Notes: generated by a model not told the origin, from the letters alone. Shown: positions 21,792-33,986, counted from the first letter of the stretch. The stretch is 64,000 nucleotides of DNA from Adiantum capillus-veneris (GCA_014529385.2 CM043966.1:105411087-105475086), one strand, 5' to 3'. Translations and numbers: made by a program.

Positions 21792-22870
21792 GTCTATATG
21801 TGATTTGAGAAACCTCTCTCTCTCTCTACCAAAAAATGGAGGTTTGATGCCGCTACCATGCCAACCAATGTTCGAGAAAAGTGTGTCTCAGCTTAGCCTT
21901 GAGCTGATTTTATCACAAGTTTCTCTCACAAATGTTTTGGGTAAGCACTGGATGTTGAAAAATCAAAATAGATGGAGAGGGAGAAAATCCGCTTGGAGAA
22001 TTCATAAAAATAGAGTTAAATTGTAAAAAATGTTGATTAGTGGGAAAACTTTCCTAGGGTTGAATACTTCCATACCAAAATAGTTCTTTGTACCAATCAT
22101 GATCGGTATATCAACAATCAAGTGGATGGATCTACTTCCATACCAGAATATAAAACCTTATACCATTAGCGACGTCTCCAAAAGAAGTTAGAACTACCAT
22201 GGATTCTAACCATGACCCCAAACCACCTATCCTGCCATGAATCTCTCGGCTTTCTATATTACAAAGTCGCAACAAAGTAAAAAATTCCTCATTATTTGCA
22301 TGAGCCCAGACATGGGTTCTTTATCTCATCACTCCACAGCTCTGACTTGTCTTCATTCCCTTGAAGATATTGCCAGGTGTCCTTCTCCCGCTTCTTCAAA
22401 ATAATGTTAATCCAAGTGGCCTAACAATGACACTACATTTCTTAGGTACGACAGGTTTACACAGACACAACACACCCAAACGATAATCACCCAGGCGATA
22501 GTTCTTGCCATCAATATCATGGACCTTCAACTCCAAGGATCTTGCTTTAAAATCCACATCAACGTCAATTTTCTCCTTTGAGGCCCCCTTGAAGAGAGAT
22601 ATCTAGATTTTTTACTTTTCAACATCCTAATCCTAGCTAAAAATAGACAAGCTTTATAATTAGTTGATGATCTTTGACTTTTGGAGGTATGAAGTAATGT
22701 GGCCTTACCTTGATATTGCACAGACAAGCCTGCTACCATTTCTAATGTCTATATCTCAGAGGATATAAGACTTTGCACATGAGGTCGCAACAACGTCGTG
22801 TAGCTTGGTCAAGCGGAGCTTTGAGCTCTACCATGTTCTCTAAAATATCGGCAGCCATTGAAAGCTCCAC

Positions 22871-22937
<67 letters not shown>

Positions 22938-23060
22938 AAGAAAAAACTATTGAAAACAGTTCGCGTTGGTGCGGACTGTTTTTAGTAGTTTTTTTGTCCT
23001 CTCTCTCCCTCTCTCTCACTTTTGTCTAGACTCTGTAGGTGACTCGGTCAGTTGAGAAGC

Positions 23061-23138
<78 letters not shown>

Positions 23139-23389
23139 GAACTTGTAATAAGTGGGCGGATTTTATTCACCAAAAAGAAAGTATAGCACTGTAAGAGTAG
23201 GCAGAGGGGAGCAAAGCTAGTTGCTGACACCTTGCTGCAGCTTGGTTGGTAGGGGATCAATATCACGATAGCTGGGGGCCTAATGTACTCATCATGGAGG
23301 ATGGGGATCGGCATAAGTAGGCGTTATAATATAATGATGGGCCGCCTGGGCGTTATAGGATGGCGTCGTTAGTCTCAAGGGCTATTCAT
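21787..23389. other. Non-coding stretch with two (CT)n tracts
   Basis: No gene is recognised. Pure or nearly pure CT tracts lie at 22874-22935 and 23062-23138. Between them, at 22953-22982, is a short hairpin (arms AAAACAGT and ACTGTTTT) whose right arm belongs to a motif seen again at 24171 and 24384. D protease and RT would be expected from here to 27250 but no motif of either is visible. Confidence 0.55.
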
Positions 23390-23782
23390 TCAAGGAATCG
23401 TGGCACAATTGGTGGAGGTGTTGATCGCATAGACGAGATTGACGCCGCATAGGCCAGGAAGGGTGGACACACTGGAGCTCTTGAGCGCAGAGCCCAAAGA
23501 TGCGGACAGCTGCTTGATGCAGCCGCCGCAGGCGGTGATGCGGTCCACCCTCACCCCCTTAGTGAGGGAGTATAATGACTTCACCCCACCGCAGCACGTC
23601 GTTTGTCGATGAAGAGGCGCCGATGTGGTTCCTGTAAGGTAGCCTACACACGGAAACAGCTTGCTTCGCACTGTCCCGCACGAGATTTCTGCCTCCTCCT
23701 TCTCGGCAAGACTACCCGCCACCACCATCACCACCTCTAGTGCCGCCACCACCCTGGAGCTGCTGCTTCTATTGCCTTCCAT
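23390..23782 (-). CDS. Non-specific lipid transfer protein (nsLTP, type 1-like)
   Basis: nsLTPs are small secreted plant proteins that carry lipids in a helical cavity held by four disulphides and act in the cell wall or cuticle. This intact, intronless 130-residue ORF has a hydrophobic leader (residues 11-26, VVAALEVVMVVAGSLA) and then all eight cysteines at 35, 45, 63, 64, 85, 88, 112 and 126. The spacing is C-x9-C-x17-CC-x20-C-x2-C-x23-C-x13-C. The ending LPGLCGVNLVYAINTSTNC matches the type-1 signature. The usual C-x-C is C-G-G-C here, and the second loop is longer than normal. The ATG at 23782 is the only one before the leader. No TATA box is visible in the CT-rich upstream DNA. It lies antisense inside element D. 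Confidence 0.85.
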   Translation of the reverse strand: MEGNRSSSSRVVAALEVVMVVAGSLAEKEEAEISCGTVRSKLFPCVGYLTGTTSAPLHRQTTCCGGVKSLYSLTKGVRVDRITACGGCIKQLSASLGSALKSSSVSTLPGLCGVNLVYAINTSTNCATIP

Positions 23783-24203
23783 GATAACTCTCTATTCTTA
23801 CTTTGCCCTTGCAGACACACACGCACTATCTGGCTCAGAGCACTGCCAACCTCACTCTCTCTATGACTTACTTTGCTTTCCTCTCTCTTCACCTCTCTCT
23901 CTCGCGTAAAGGAGCACATCCTTGCCACAACACCGGCCAGCCGCTGAAGAAAGGGCGTGAGTCCACATGTAATCCACTTTTTGGCTGGCCGGAGGCCGAG
24001 AAGTGCTAGGGCTTGACCTCCATGGCCAGCCGGCTCACTATTTCGCGTCCACTCAGTGCACCTCCCACCTTTGGTCGCCTCTCCATGTGCTCAAGACTCT
24101 ACCACGATCGACCAGCTGCAGACCTAGCCGAGTGGAGACCGGAGGGGATCATGTGCTAAGGCTATCTCCGGCGCAGACTGGTTTCAACATCTTTTTTTTA
24201 AGT

Positions 24204-24244
<41 letters not shown>

Positions 24245-24286
24245 CTTGGCTCTCAAGCTACCTTTTACAGGATATGTATGTGAGCG

Positions 24287-24323
<37 letters not shown>

Positions 24324-24563
24324 CGTGATGAGCGTCGTCATGGTAGGTAGAGTCGCACCCCATTATCGAGAGGATGCATGCTGGAACCAGTCTGCGCCCG
24401 CACGGACTGGTTCTGACAGGTTTTGCAAGGGCAGACTAGACTATTGAGAGAGCGAGCCAGATGGAGCCACTACAGAGCTTCCCCTGTTGAGGTTTGTCCG
24501 CAGGGTCTGCAGAGGGAGTGCAGGCTAAGGCAAGTTATCAGTGTGGGGAGTGAGAGATGTAAG

Positions 24564-24609
<46 letters not shown>

Positions 24610-24632
24610 GCACACACACACACACACACACA
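24204..24632. repeat. Cluster of AG, CT and CA microsatellites
   Basis: (AG)n at 24204-24241 and 24296-24323, (CT)n at 24566-24603 and (CA)n at 24603-24632 lie within 430 bases upstream of the nsLTP gene. Between them, at 24384-24413, is a hairpin with nine-base perfect arms (GAACCAGTC and GACTGGTTC). Confidence 0.95.
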
Positions 24633-24790
24633 GGAGAGTCAAGTCAGTCGCCTCACCTCACCCTATATAGCTATGTGGCGAGGCTTGACAGTTTGTGGGG
24701 AGTGCTATCGTGAAGGCCTGCCAGATAGGGCCTGTTGTATGTGACCATCGTGCTACAGATGGAAGCTAAGACCCTGCCACGAGTAGCACA

Positions 24791-25450
24791 GTGGTGGATA
24801 CATTGGTTGAGCTCCTTCTAGAGACGATCCGGCCGACGCTGCTCATCCAGGTGAGGGCCTTCGAGGCCTGCTGTTGCCACTCGCATGTCCGCCACCACTT
24901 GTACATAGATCCTGATCTGCAGCAGCAGGTCGACACTGCCGCCACATGCGTCGCCCTTCAAGAGCTCATCCTTCCAAGAATGGCAGGGACTGTGGGATTG
25001 CAGATAGGCGAAGGAATGAGCAGACTGGGGAAGCTATGCTGCGCTATTGTAGCAGGTGGAGCAGGTAGAACATGGTAGCCTACCAACATCTATGCAGGTA
25101 ATGCGCTGGTGGCTTTGTTGTGTGATGGCGGGAAGGAGGAGCTAGGGCAAGAAGTCAAGGATAACTTCGCAACCACAGTGAACAGCTGGATAAACCCTGC
25201 AGAGGAAAATGGCTGCAAGAGGTCACCACCCTACTTCTGGGCCTCCCACGTGGAGGTAGTGAAGAGGCTCCGTTTCCACCTGGGGCGCAGACCTTATGGA
25301 CAGTGGCCACAGACTCGCATCATTGACACAGACGATGAAAAATTACTGTGCTCCGGCCACCTTTGTTTCCCTCTCTTTCTCTGTGTCGCAAGCGCTATGA
25401 AGCTGCTCTCTCTCTCTCTCTCGCTCTCGTGCGCAGTACGCAGTGGTTAG
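24791..25450 (+). pseudogene. Unrecognised ORF pair, possible gene fragment
   Basis: Two ORFs in the same frame (24791-25078 and 25109-25450) are separated by one TAG at 25076-25078. Together they give about 220 residues of ordinary, GC-rich plant-like coding composition. Segments such as QVDTAATCVALQELILPRMA and GNALVALLCDGGKEELGQEV recall helical ARM/HEAT-type repeats, but this is only an impression. The last 15 residues come from a CT tract and are not real. It could be an exon of a broken host gene beside the nsLTP. I cannot name a function. Confidence 0.3.
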
Positions 25451-26236
25451 AGCTGGAGATCAGGGTCGAGTCGGGGTTAGAAAGACCATTTTGCTCTCAA
25501 GCTTCTTCGGCGCCCTGGCCTATCTTAGAGACATGCCTCTTGTACAACCGGACATCCCCTTATTTTGAGCCCTGCAATGTGTACAGTGCACAGCACAGTC
25601 ATATGTTGTGTTCTCGTACGCGTTTGGCTTGAGGCCCCATGGTCGCTGGCTCAGCTCGTAGTTTTGGAGTGTGGAAGGGTTTGCGCAAGGAGGCCTAGCT
25701 CGAGCGCCTTAGCCACTTTTGAGGAGGTCACAAAAGCTTTCATTGAGGACGGCCCGTCTTTACCCTGAGGTGTAGGATGAGGGTAGGCTTCCCTTTGGTA
25801 GCTACGTGCATCTAATTCCAAGATTCGGGTAATAGTAGCTGCTTCGCAAAGGTGGCACATAGACCCAAATCTTGAATTGAAGTGGCTCTTGTGGGTTTAC
25901 TGAGCTTTCCCACTCACTTGATCGTTTACATTGAGATCCGGACGAGAGCTTTGGCGTGATCCTTAAACGGATCCAACCGCTCTAGCTCTTTCCTATTTCC
26001 AAATAGACAATACGACTATCTTCACAACTGGGGCAACACATAGGTAATAATATATCACAGGGATGGCCATTTTCGGTCCCCAAGATGGGGGGATGAAGGA
26101 TTATGGCAGTCATAAGGCATGTGGCCTTACACATGATGTTGACATGGGTATGAAAATATCACACATAAAATAGTGGCGACCGCAAAATTATCATCACAAG
26201 GAGGCGAGAACGAGGCATGAGGTGATGTGGAAACCT

Positions 26237-26283
<47 letters not shown>

Positions 26284-27250
26284 AAGTAATTGCTGCAAAG
26301 GTTTTCTATTTTGGACACATAGCTATCAGGTCAAGCTTTGGGAAATGATTGATATCTGCATTGGAGTGTTCATTGTGCTCATCTGTGTCGCTATGTTGGC
26401 TCAACTCCAGAAGCAAATCTAGGAAAATAGAGAAAAACCTATCTCTCTTGATTCCCGTTGTAGGAATACCATCTGGAATTCCTCAAAGAGGCCTCGACCA
26501 TCCATTCAACGGTGCATCATTTCATATTGACAATTTTGTCAAAAAAATGGTGGTTCAGGCAAGTCAAAATATTGAAAAGGATGTGGAAGATTGGATACTA
26601 GAGTGAATCATGCAATTAGTTGGGCTTCAGAGTCTCCTTTCTTTGGTAGCTTGTTAGTAGAAAGGTAACATGACTATTGGCATGACTTATCTATGCCATC
26701 ATAGAAAAATCAACAAGAAAGCATGAGAGCTCTTAGAAGCCTACATGTCGCAGCAAAGAAGAACATGCCTATTAGCCTCATAAGAAGGTCCTTCATGTCA
26801 ACCCTTAAAGACTTTGCACTTCTATAAGATTCTAACATGCAATGCTCTTTGTTGGCCGGTATGCTCGTTTTTTTTCCCACTTAATGCAAGGAAAGAATTT
26901 CAAGAGTAGCCAAGCTTCGGTTGATGAGGAAAGGAATTTGAAATGAGAGGGCGGGAGACCTTAGCTATCTATGGTAGCACTATACCTTTGGGCCAAAGGC
27001 TAAAGACACATTTTTGCGAGGTCCTCTCACTTTGTGAGGAGAGCATGTAAAGCTTTGGCACATAGAAAATAATATGGGAGAGAATGTTTATGTTATTTAT
27101 CATGAGGTTTCTTAGTTCTACAAGGTTGTTCTATCTACTTTTCCAATATAGAGCAATGTTTGTTCCAAGATCTCACTAGTATTAATCAAAGAGGATCTCC
27201 AAGACAACATCCATCACTAGATAAGTCTAGTTGATATCATTAGATGCCTA
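25451..27250. other. Unassigned stretch inside element D
   Basis: No gene is recognised. A (CT)n tract lies at 26237-26281. The texture changes from GC-richer (to about 25870) to AT-rich (after about 26290), so a boundary between foreign sequence and D body may lie between. Frames at 26349-26606 and 27258-27497 are protein-like but unmatched. The latter may belong to D pol upstream of integrase. Confidence 0.45.
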
Positions 27251-27686
27251 CCTTTAATTGCATACCAACATTACCATCACGCTTAGTCAAGCTCAAGAAA
27301 TAAAGCATGTTCGTGAGCTTCAATTACAATATGATGGATATATTGCTTTTGAGATGCCACCACAATGTGACAACCCAAGCATGTATGGTAAGGAACAACA
27401 ATTTGATGGGAACTCTTGGATAAAATATGTGACTTGCAGTAGTGACTTATTTAAAGGTGTAATATGCTTTAATAGGTGTTGGGTAATTGCCTTTTGAGTT
27501 GAGGTGTTGTTTGGTGGAATCCAACAAGCCATGATTATTTTCTTCAATATAGCTTGCACTTGCATCAATTTTTCAAGGGTGTTTCTCATATTTGCTCAGA
27601 AATTAGCTTAGCTCGGATTTCTTTGCTCGTTGATTGGAAACCTCTTATCGAGGAGCCATCACAAGGTAGACATGTGGTATTAATAA

Positions 27687-29420
27687 ATGTACTCACACGA
27701 TCGATGCTCCAAAAACAAAATTATATTCTTGAGGAAAGAGATACGGCCTCTAATTGCAGGAACTCTTTATAGTCTAGGGAAGGATGATATTCTTAGATGT
27801 TGTGCCCGTGAGGATGAATATTTATACATACTGCAAGAAGCCCACATGGGTATAGCCGGTGGACATTTCTCAGGGAAACTATCTGCTAGAAAGGTATTGC
27901 AATCAGGCTATCGATGGCCTACCTTATTCAAGGATACATCACTGTTTGCAAAAGGATGTGATGAATGCCAACGTTACATGATCACACAACAAAAGGACAA
28001 AATGCCCTTACATCCTGTTAAAGTGACTCAACCATTTGAGAAACGGGGTTTAGACTTTGTAGGCCCAATGAGTCCGGCGGCTCGTAGCACTCAATCTTGA
28101 TATATTATTATTGCCACTGACTATGTGACAAAGTAGGTGAAAGCTAGGGCAACACGTAAGGCTGATGCAAGGTCAATTGCCAAAGTTTCTCTTTGAGAAT
28201 ATTATTACAAGATTTGGTTGTCCCTTTGAGATTGTGAGTGACAATGATACTCATTATCTAAATGGAGTGATAAAAGAACTCACTACCAACTTCATGATAG
28301 CTGACCGTAAGTCCACACCTTATTATCCACAAGCAAATGGCCAAGCTACGAGTACCAGCAAGACCTTAATTTCTATCTTGAACAAAATGGTGGAAGCTCA
28401 TCACACAGATTGGGATTTGAAGCTGACTTCAGCTCTATGGGCTTATGGTACTTCTTGCAAAGTGGCTATTAATTGTCTACCATTCAAAATGGTATATGGC
28501 CAAGAAACAGTCATGCCATGGGAGTTTGTAATTCCCAGTCTACACGTAGCTTCATAAGAAGGTTGGGACGGTAACCCTTTTGTTGAGCGTTTATATATCC
28601 TTGAGAGGTTAGATGAAGAAAGACAATTGGTTGTGCAAAATGCACTTGTGGAGAAAGATAGGAGGAAGAAATGGTTTGACCATCATCTAGCTTAAGGACA
28701 AAGATATCAATGTTGGTGATAAATTCCTTATGTATGGAGTGCATAACAAGAAGAAAAATTTGAAATATACGGGTAAACGACCACATAGAGTATGCAAAAT
28801 CACCCCACAAGGTATCATTCTGGTCGAAACTCTTGATGGAGTAGAAACCATTGGATTCCTCAATGTGAGTAAATTTAAAAGATTTTATGATCCTTTAAGC
28901 CAAGAGGAAGTACATGCCCTCCATTAAAAAAAGGCAGCCAAGGCACAAGCCAAGCTGAAGAAGATACAAGCTCAAGCTGAGTCTAAGGAGCGACAACAAC
29001 GTGTAAGACACCAACAAGAGGCCAACATGGGAGTTGCACATGCATTCCACATTGAAACAGAGGATGATTGGTTAGACTCTGACACACCTCTATGATACCC
29101 TATTGAGCTAAATAGCACCTATGGAAAAGTGCTATATAACGCCCTATTGAACACATGTGCTAAGTATAATCTGCTATCATATGGGATGTTGTGTCAGTTA
29201 GGAAATCCATCTCTATCTGAGAGTATTATCCAAGTCAAGGGTGTCAACAAGAAAAAACCACCGTTTTTGGAATATGACACACTTTTGTCAGCAAAATATT
29301 AAATTTGGGTGCCAAAACGTAAATTGTGCTCTTACCTATCACTTGACCCATGTGAGCCCAATCCTGTAGATCCAAAACAAATTGAAGATCGGGAAAAGGA
29401 AATGATCACGGAATGCTAAC
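27687..29420 (+). pseudogene. Element D integrase with long C-terminal extension (broken)
   Basis: This is a gypsy integrase. The zinc module at 27770-27995 reads HMGIAGGHFSGKLSARKVLQ and then C-D-E-C. The core follows: GLDFVGPMSP, ATDYVTK, ITRFGCPFEIVSDNDTHYL (28200-28256) and YYPQANGQATSTSKTLISIL. Both Asp are kept, but the catalytic Glu (usual NGQVE) is replaced, since the frame reads NGQAT. The C-terminal domain (28730-28927) has ITPQGIILVETLDG and VSKFKRFYDP. The same frame then continues past stops at 28925 and 29093 through a Lys/Gln-rich helix and a further 100 residues. Stops at 28098 and 28135 and two frame changes inactivate it. Confidence 0.87.
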
Positions 29421-31888
29421 ATCCACTCCAAAGCTAGTTTGGGTATCGAAGAAACAACGATTTGTTCCACCTAGCTCAGGAATAGGGAAGTCAAATGAAG
29501 CTTCTTCTCTTCATGTAGTTCATATACAAAAATAGAAGCTTTGACACAACCTCCACCTACCATTGTACATGTCCATACAAAAGAAAAAAAGAATTTCCAC
29601 CTCCCATTGTAAGTTCACCATCTACAACAAAGTTGTAAATAAAATCATGGGAGAGTACCTTACCACCCTTGCAACTAGATGAAACGCATAGGGCGGTCAA
29701 AAGCTATTGGTTAAAGCCTTCACCCATAAAAACTTGGAACAAATGGTTTCAAACGATGATGACATCATTTCAAAAGGTATGGTCTACCCAAGGAAGGGGG
29801 GAGTGTTTGCTGACATCCATCATTCACTTGCTTCCCTCTTAACCTTCCTCCCTGACCTCTCAATCTCCATTCTTAGGGAATGTATATAATAGCCTTATAC
29901 TCATAGAAACCAAAATAAAAAAGTAAAAGAGCAAGAGCCTCCCAACAAAAATCTAAATACCTACAAGTTCTATAAATGCCCCAAAATCGTAAAAACACAT
30001 TATGCACTAGGAAACGACCTTTTAACATGACCCTTATAATAATTGCACTCTAACCATCATCTATTTGTGTGTACAAATATGGCTAGTATGTTAGAGTCAT
30101 CCACTCCTACCTTGGGTGACAGGTACCCTCTTTACTTTTCACAACTTTGTTTCACATAGTCTACCATGTGCTTGACTGTGAATGGGATCTGGTAGATACG
30201 CTAGCATGTGAGGAATTTTGAGGAATTAGAATGGTTGATACGTCTCTTGACCGCGACTGATCCATACTTAGTAGTGGACATCACCCCAATTGCACAAGAC
30301 TACCCTCTTGACCAAGATGACTGTAGGTGTCTAGTTATGTTCTTAATGAACATTCGTGCCTCTAATGATGAGTAAGAGTTACATGACTACACAGATGGAA
30401 CATATGGTTCTCACGGATGATGACTTTGTTTTTGTCGACAATGACGAGGATAGGGGTTTAGCCTTAGGGGTTCCTCCCTATCTTTCCAATATCTTGTTCC
30501 CTTGACTCTCTAGGGGGGCAGTGCAAATAATTAGGTTTGGATCCTTATGTTGTTTAATTGTGTTCAATAAGGGTTGGTACCTCTTCCCACTAAGGTGCCT
30601 CTTAGAGGTATTCTTTGTGTTTCCTAGCGTGTACAAGAATGTGTTGTTGTTGTTAGGATTTGAAACTTCATGGAATTTTTCTCTTTTTCAATCTTCAAAT
30701 CAAGCGCGATAATCAACACAAACAAGTGTTTCTTCACCATTAGCATTGTCCCTTGTCTTTGTTTTTCTATCCATGTTTGTCTACTTTAAATATCATTGAT
30801 AGCACAATATTTCACACATTTGCTTAGATTAAACATTAGATTCTACATAATTTTCTTTCATAATCCCTTGTCTAGGTTTCAGAATCAAGCAGTATGATTA
30901 AGTTAGTTTGACCAAGTTAGGAATTAGATATCTTCTCTTAATACCATGGGAAATTCCTTCATAATAATCAATGGTTACTTTAGGTTCTTAATCCGATTTA
31001 GGTAGCATTGTGTGCAATGTACTAGGGCTTTCTAGTGGGCTTAGTCCCTATTGACCTTTAGCTTAAGTATTACAAAAGGAGTTTACTAGTGTGATGAGCC
31101 TGGGGAGGGTAATTACAACAGTATATGACCACCCAAAGTTACAAAATTAAAATGCCAAAAATGAAGAAACAAATAAATCAAAAGTGCCACAATGTAAAAT
31201 CTTAAGCTAGAAGAGAAGTCCCAGCTTGATTTGGTACTTCACTCACATGTATCGTGTGTGGTACTAGAGCCCTAGAGATTCCCAGTGTGGGCACTTTTCC
31301 TTGAAAAGCAAAAAACCAAAGGCATACTAAATAAGCACATACATCAAAATTGAATCAATGTGAAAAGACTTTGGGGGGTCAAAGAAAAGGAAATAAGTCA
31401 GGTGATGATTTCATGAACAATTTTTTTTATCATAGCTTAACTATAAGGTCTTCTACGTATAGCCTTTAGTCATCCCTCGGACATGAAATACTTGGCTCTT
31501 ACGATTAAACATCTTAATTGACCAGAGAAAATTGAAAAGCTTTCCCATGGTATTAATAGCTGGCCTCTAGTTCCTTTCGATCGTTAAGTTAGCGACTCCA
31601 TACTTATTTAGTTTTTGATCTTTACACTTGTTTATGCGTTTGATTATATTACAATTTAATATTTATTGATGATAAATCGTTTAGTACTCTTACCAATCAA
31701 TATGTCTACCTACAACTACATATGATTTTTAATTGTATATGAGAATGTAAATACTATGCCAATTTTGGTTCATTTTGTAGTGATCGAAGAGGACTAAGGA
31801 CATTCAGTCTTGGATGGTCTTCCAACTCGATGAACAGGCTTCATCTCAATAGCTTCCAAGGAAGGAATCTACATCAGGACGGTGGGCA
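29420..31888. other. Element D 3' region, no gene recognised
   Basis: AT-rich sequence between the integrase and the 3' LTR. AAGGAAGGGGGGAG at 29790-29803 and CTAGGGGGGCAG near 30510 look like polypurine tracts and may mark remnants of further insertions. A short frame near 30200-30360 (EELEWLIRLLTATDPYLVVD) is protein-like but unmatched. Long Tat-type elements often carry non-coding DNA here. Confidence 0.5.
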
Positions 31889-32010
31889 TGTCAACCCTTA
31901 TGAACACCCTATCACCTTCGACAAACGCATATTATTTATTTGATTGAGTCATGGACCGGGCTTGTCGGTCCAATAGGTGTGCAAGTGATCACCGATGAGA
32001 GATGCACCAC
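31889..32010 (+). repeat. Element D 3' LTR, first part
   Basis: It opens TGTCAACCCTTATGAACACC and matches 17199-17326 with scattered changes through GATTGAGTCATGGACCGGGC to GCACCAC. It then switches to C-family LTR sequence. The equivalent of 17327-17622 is missing, so the C array did not enter as a clean insertion or a deletion followed. Confidence 0.82.
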
Positions 32011-33012
32011 AAGCATCAAAATTGGTCCTACTCAAGACACTTGGAGCATCAACCTTTTTAGAAATCAATCTTCTCTTATTGCTTAAGATTTTTTTCTTCC
32101 TTATTTGTATCATACATAGATACTCCCATTGTAAATAGCAAATTCCATTTGTAAATTAATAAAAATGCCAACTCTACTAATCTACTAACACTAACCTACT
32201 ATGAAAAGTCATATCACCTCCATTTCCTTCCTCTCTCTTTTATTCATATATCCCCACCAACTTCTTCATAATCCCAAGCAAAAAAAGGATCAAATACTAA
32301 AAATCTAACCCAACCATGGTTAGAGGAGTAACCCTAGCCCTCAAAATCGCTATAAAAAGAGGGTGTAGCTAGCACAAAAGAGAGAAGCCATAAGCAAGAG
32401 CACTATGATATAGCTTTAGAATTCAAGTTCAATCTCTTGAGAAGGAGCTCTTGATTGGAATCTCATTGGATTATGTACATGTATGTGTTGTATTAGGGGT
32501 GATTAGCAAGGGATCTCTATGCCATTGTAAGAGAGAGCAATCATTTAACTGAGAGTAGGAAGCATATCATTTCTCCTACTAGTGTAAGCCCAACATTTTT
32601 TGAATCAAGGAGGGTGGATTTGGATTAAGCATGGATACTTTGTCTCTCTTCCAATGTGAAGTCATGGACAACAATGATGTTTAAGTGTCTTGGTGTTTTA
32701 TTTAAGTTCTTGATAGCTTGTCTTCGGGTGTTGTTATCAATGTAGCCATAAATCCCACATGCTGTAAGAGAGCGACAGGGTGGAGAGGACTTCCCTGACC
32801 TTAAGACAATGATTGGGGTGGCTTGTCTTGTGATGTGTTGAGGTGTAATTTACTCAAGCTATGTTGAACAAATTCTAATCTTACTTTGATTGGTCATGAC
32901 AGATTTGTAAGAAGGTATTAGTACAACAAGCACCCCCTACCCCCTTCTCTCTCTTTCTTACATATATATTCGTGTTTTCTTGATCACTTTCGATACATTT
33001 CAAAGCAGCCCG

Positions 33013-33066
<54 letters not shown>

Positions 33067-33689
33067 CCTAGTTCGCATCCAAAACTAGGTGGTGCCCCAA
33101 ATTTGTATAGGGTTAAGTTCTGGGTTTGTGTGTGTGTTTGTTGTTTTTTTCAACGCAACCCAGTTGAGCAGCACGGTGTCAAGGGATATGGGTTCGCGAG
33201 GTGAGCCGGGTCAGCACCAGGCTGCTTGTTGTGGGAAATAAGAGAGACAAGACGCACAACACAAGGCAACAGATCCTGTCAACACTTTAAATACTTAAAA
33301 CTCAACAATCGAAATGGTTTAAACTGCTAATGATTAGCCGAAGAGGAATTCGATTACAAATGGTTGCCGTTAACGGCACTGATGGAGTTGGGAGAGTTTA
33401 ATGCTCTCAAATTAGATCAAGACTGTAAAATTTCCACTTATGCTCACCATTAGAGTCTTTATAAGCTGATTAGGAGGTAAGTATCTGACAAAATCCCCTG
33501 CTTGATACCCTTGTATCTGCCAAGTACAGTAGAGAGAGTTTATCCTCTCTCCTTGCTTACTCGAGAGCGAGTTTTGACTTCCCTTGGTTTGCTTGTCCCG
33601 CCTTGCTTCTTTGTCCTTGATTTGCTTTAATCACTGCACGCTTTGCTTGCACGATTTAACCTCAACAAGCATCTCTTTTCTTGCTTGAT

Positions 33690-33930
33690 TAGATTGGATA
33701 TTGAGAGAGAGAAAAAAACTCGCCTTCTTGGCTTGGTTTCGATTGAGAGAGAGAGATCTTGCCTTCTTGGCTTGGTTTCGATTGAGAGACAGAGAGCTTG
33801 CCTTCTTGGCTTGGTTTCGGTTGAGAGAGAGAGCTCCCTTGGCTTGGCTTCGATTGAAGGTCAAGGGAGAGAGCTTTTGCTTAGCTTCAATGGAGATCAA
33901 GGGCGAGAGCTCTTGCTTCCTCTCTTTCCT
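33690..33930 (+). repeat. GATTGAGAGAGAG tandem repeat in F1
   Basis: Four or five units of about 45 bases, each GCCTTCTTGGCTTGGTTTCG followed by ATTGAGAGAGAGAG. An equivalent GA-rich repeat lies in F2 (62390-62645). The open frames here are low-complexity by-products. Confidence 0.85.
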
Positions 33931-33986
33931 TAAGCTCTTCCTTCGTTAATTGTCCCCTCCTTATGCATGCCCTTATTTGCTTCACT

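Noticed and set aside
23661-23909. Plus-strand frame opposite the nsLTP
   Set aside because: It is the complement of the nsLTP coding strand and has no domain, whereas the minus strand has all eight cysteines and a leader.
29790-29812. LTR start at TGTTTGCTGACATCC after AAGGAAGGGGGGAG
   Set aside because: The polypurine-like run is attractive, but no matching LTR copy exists near the D 5' end, while 31889 does match 17199. It may belong to another lost element.
33643-33949. Frames with LGLVSIERE repeats as a repeat protein
   Set aside because: All frames of this 45-base GA-rich tandem repeat are open, on both strands, and the block is non-coding LTR-like sequence of element F1.
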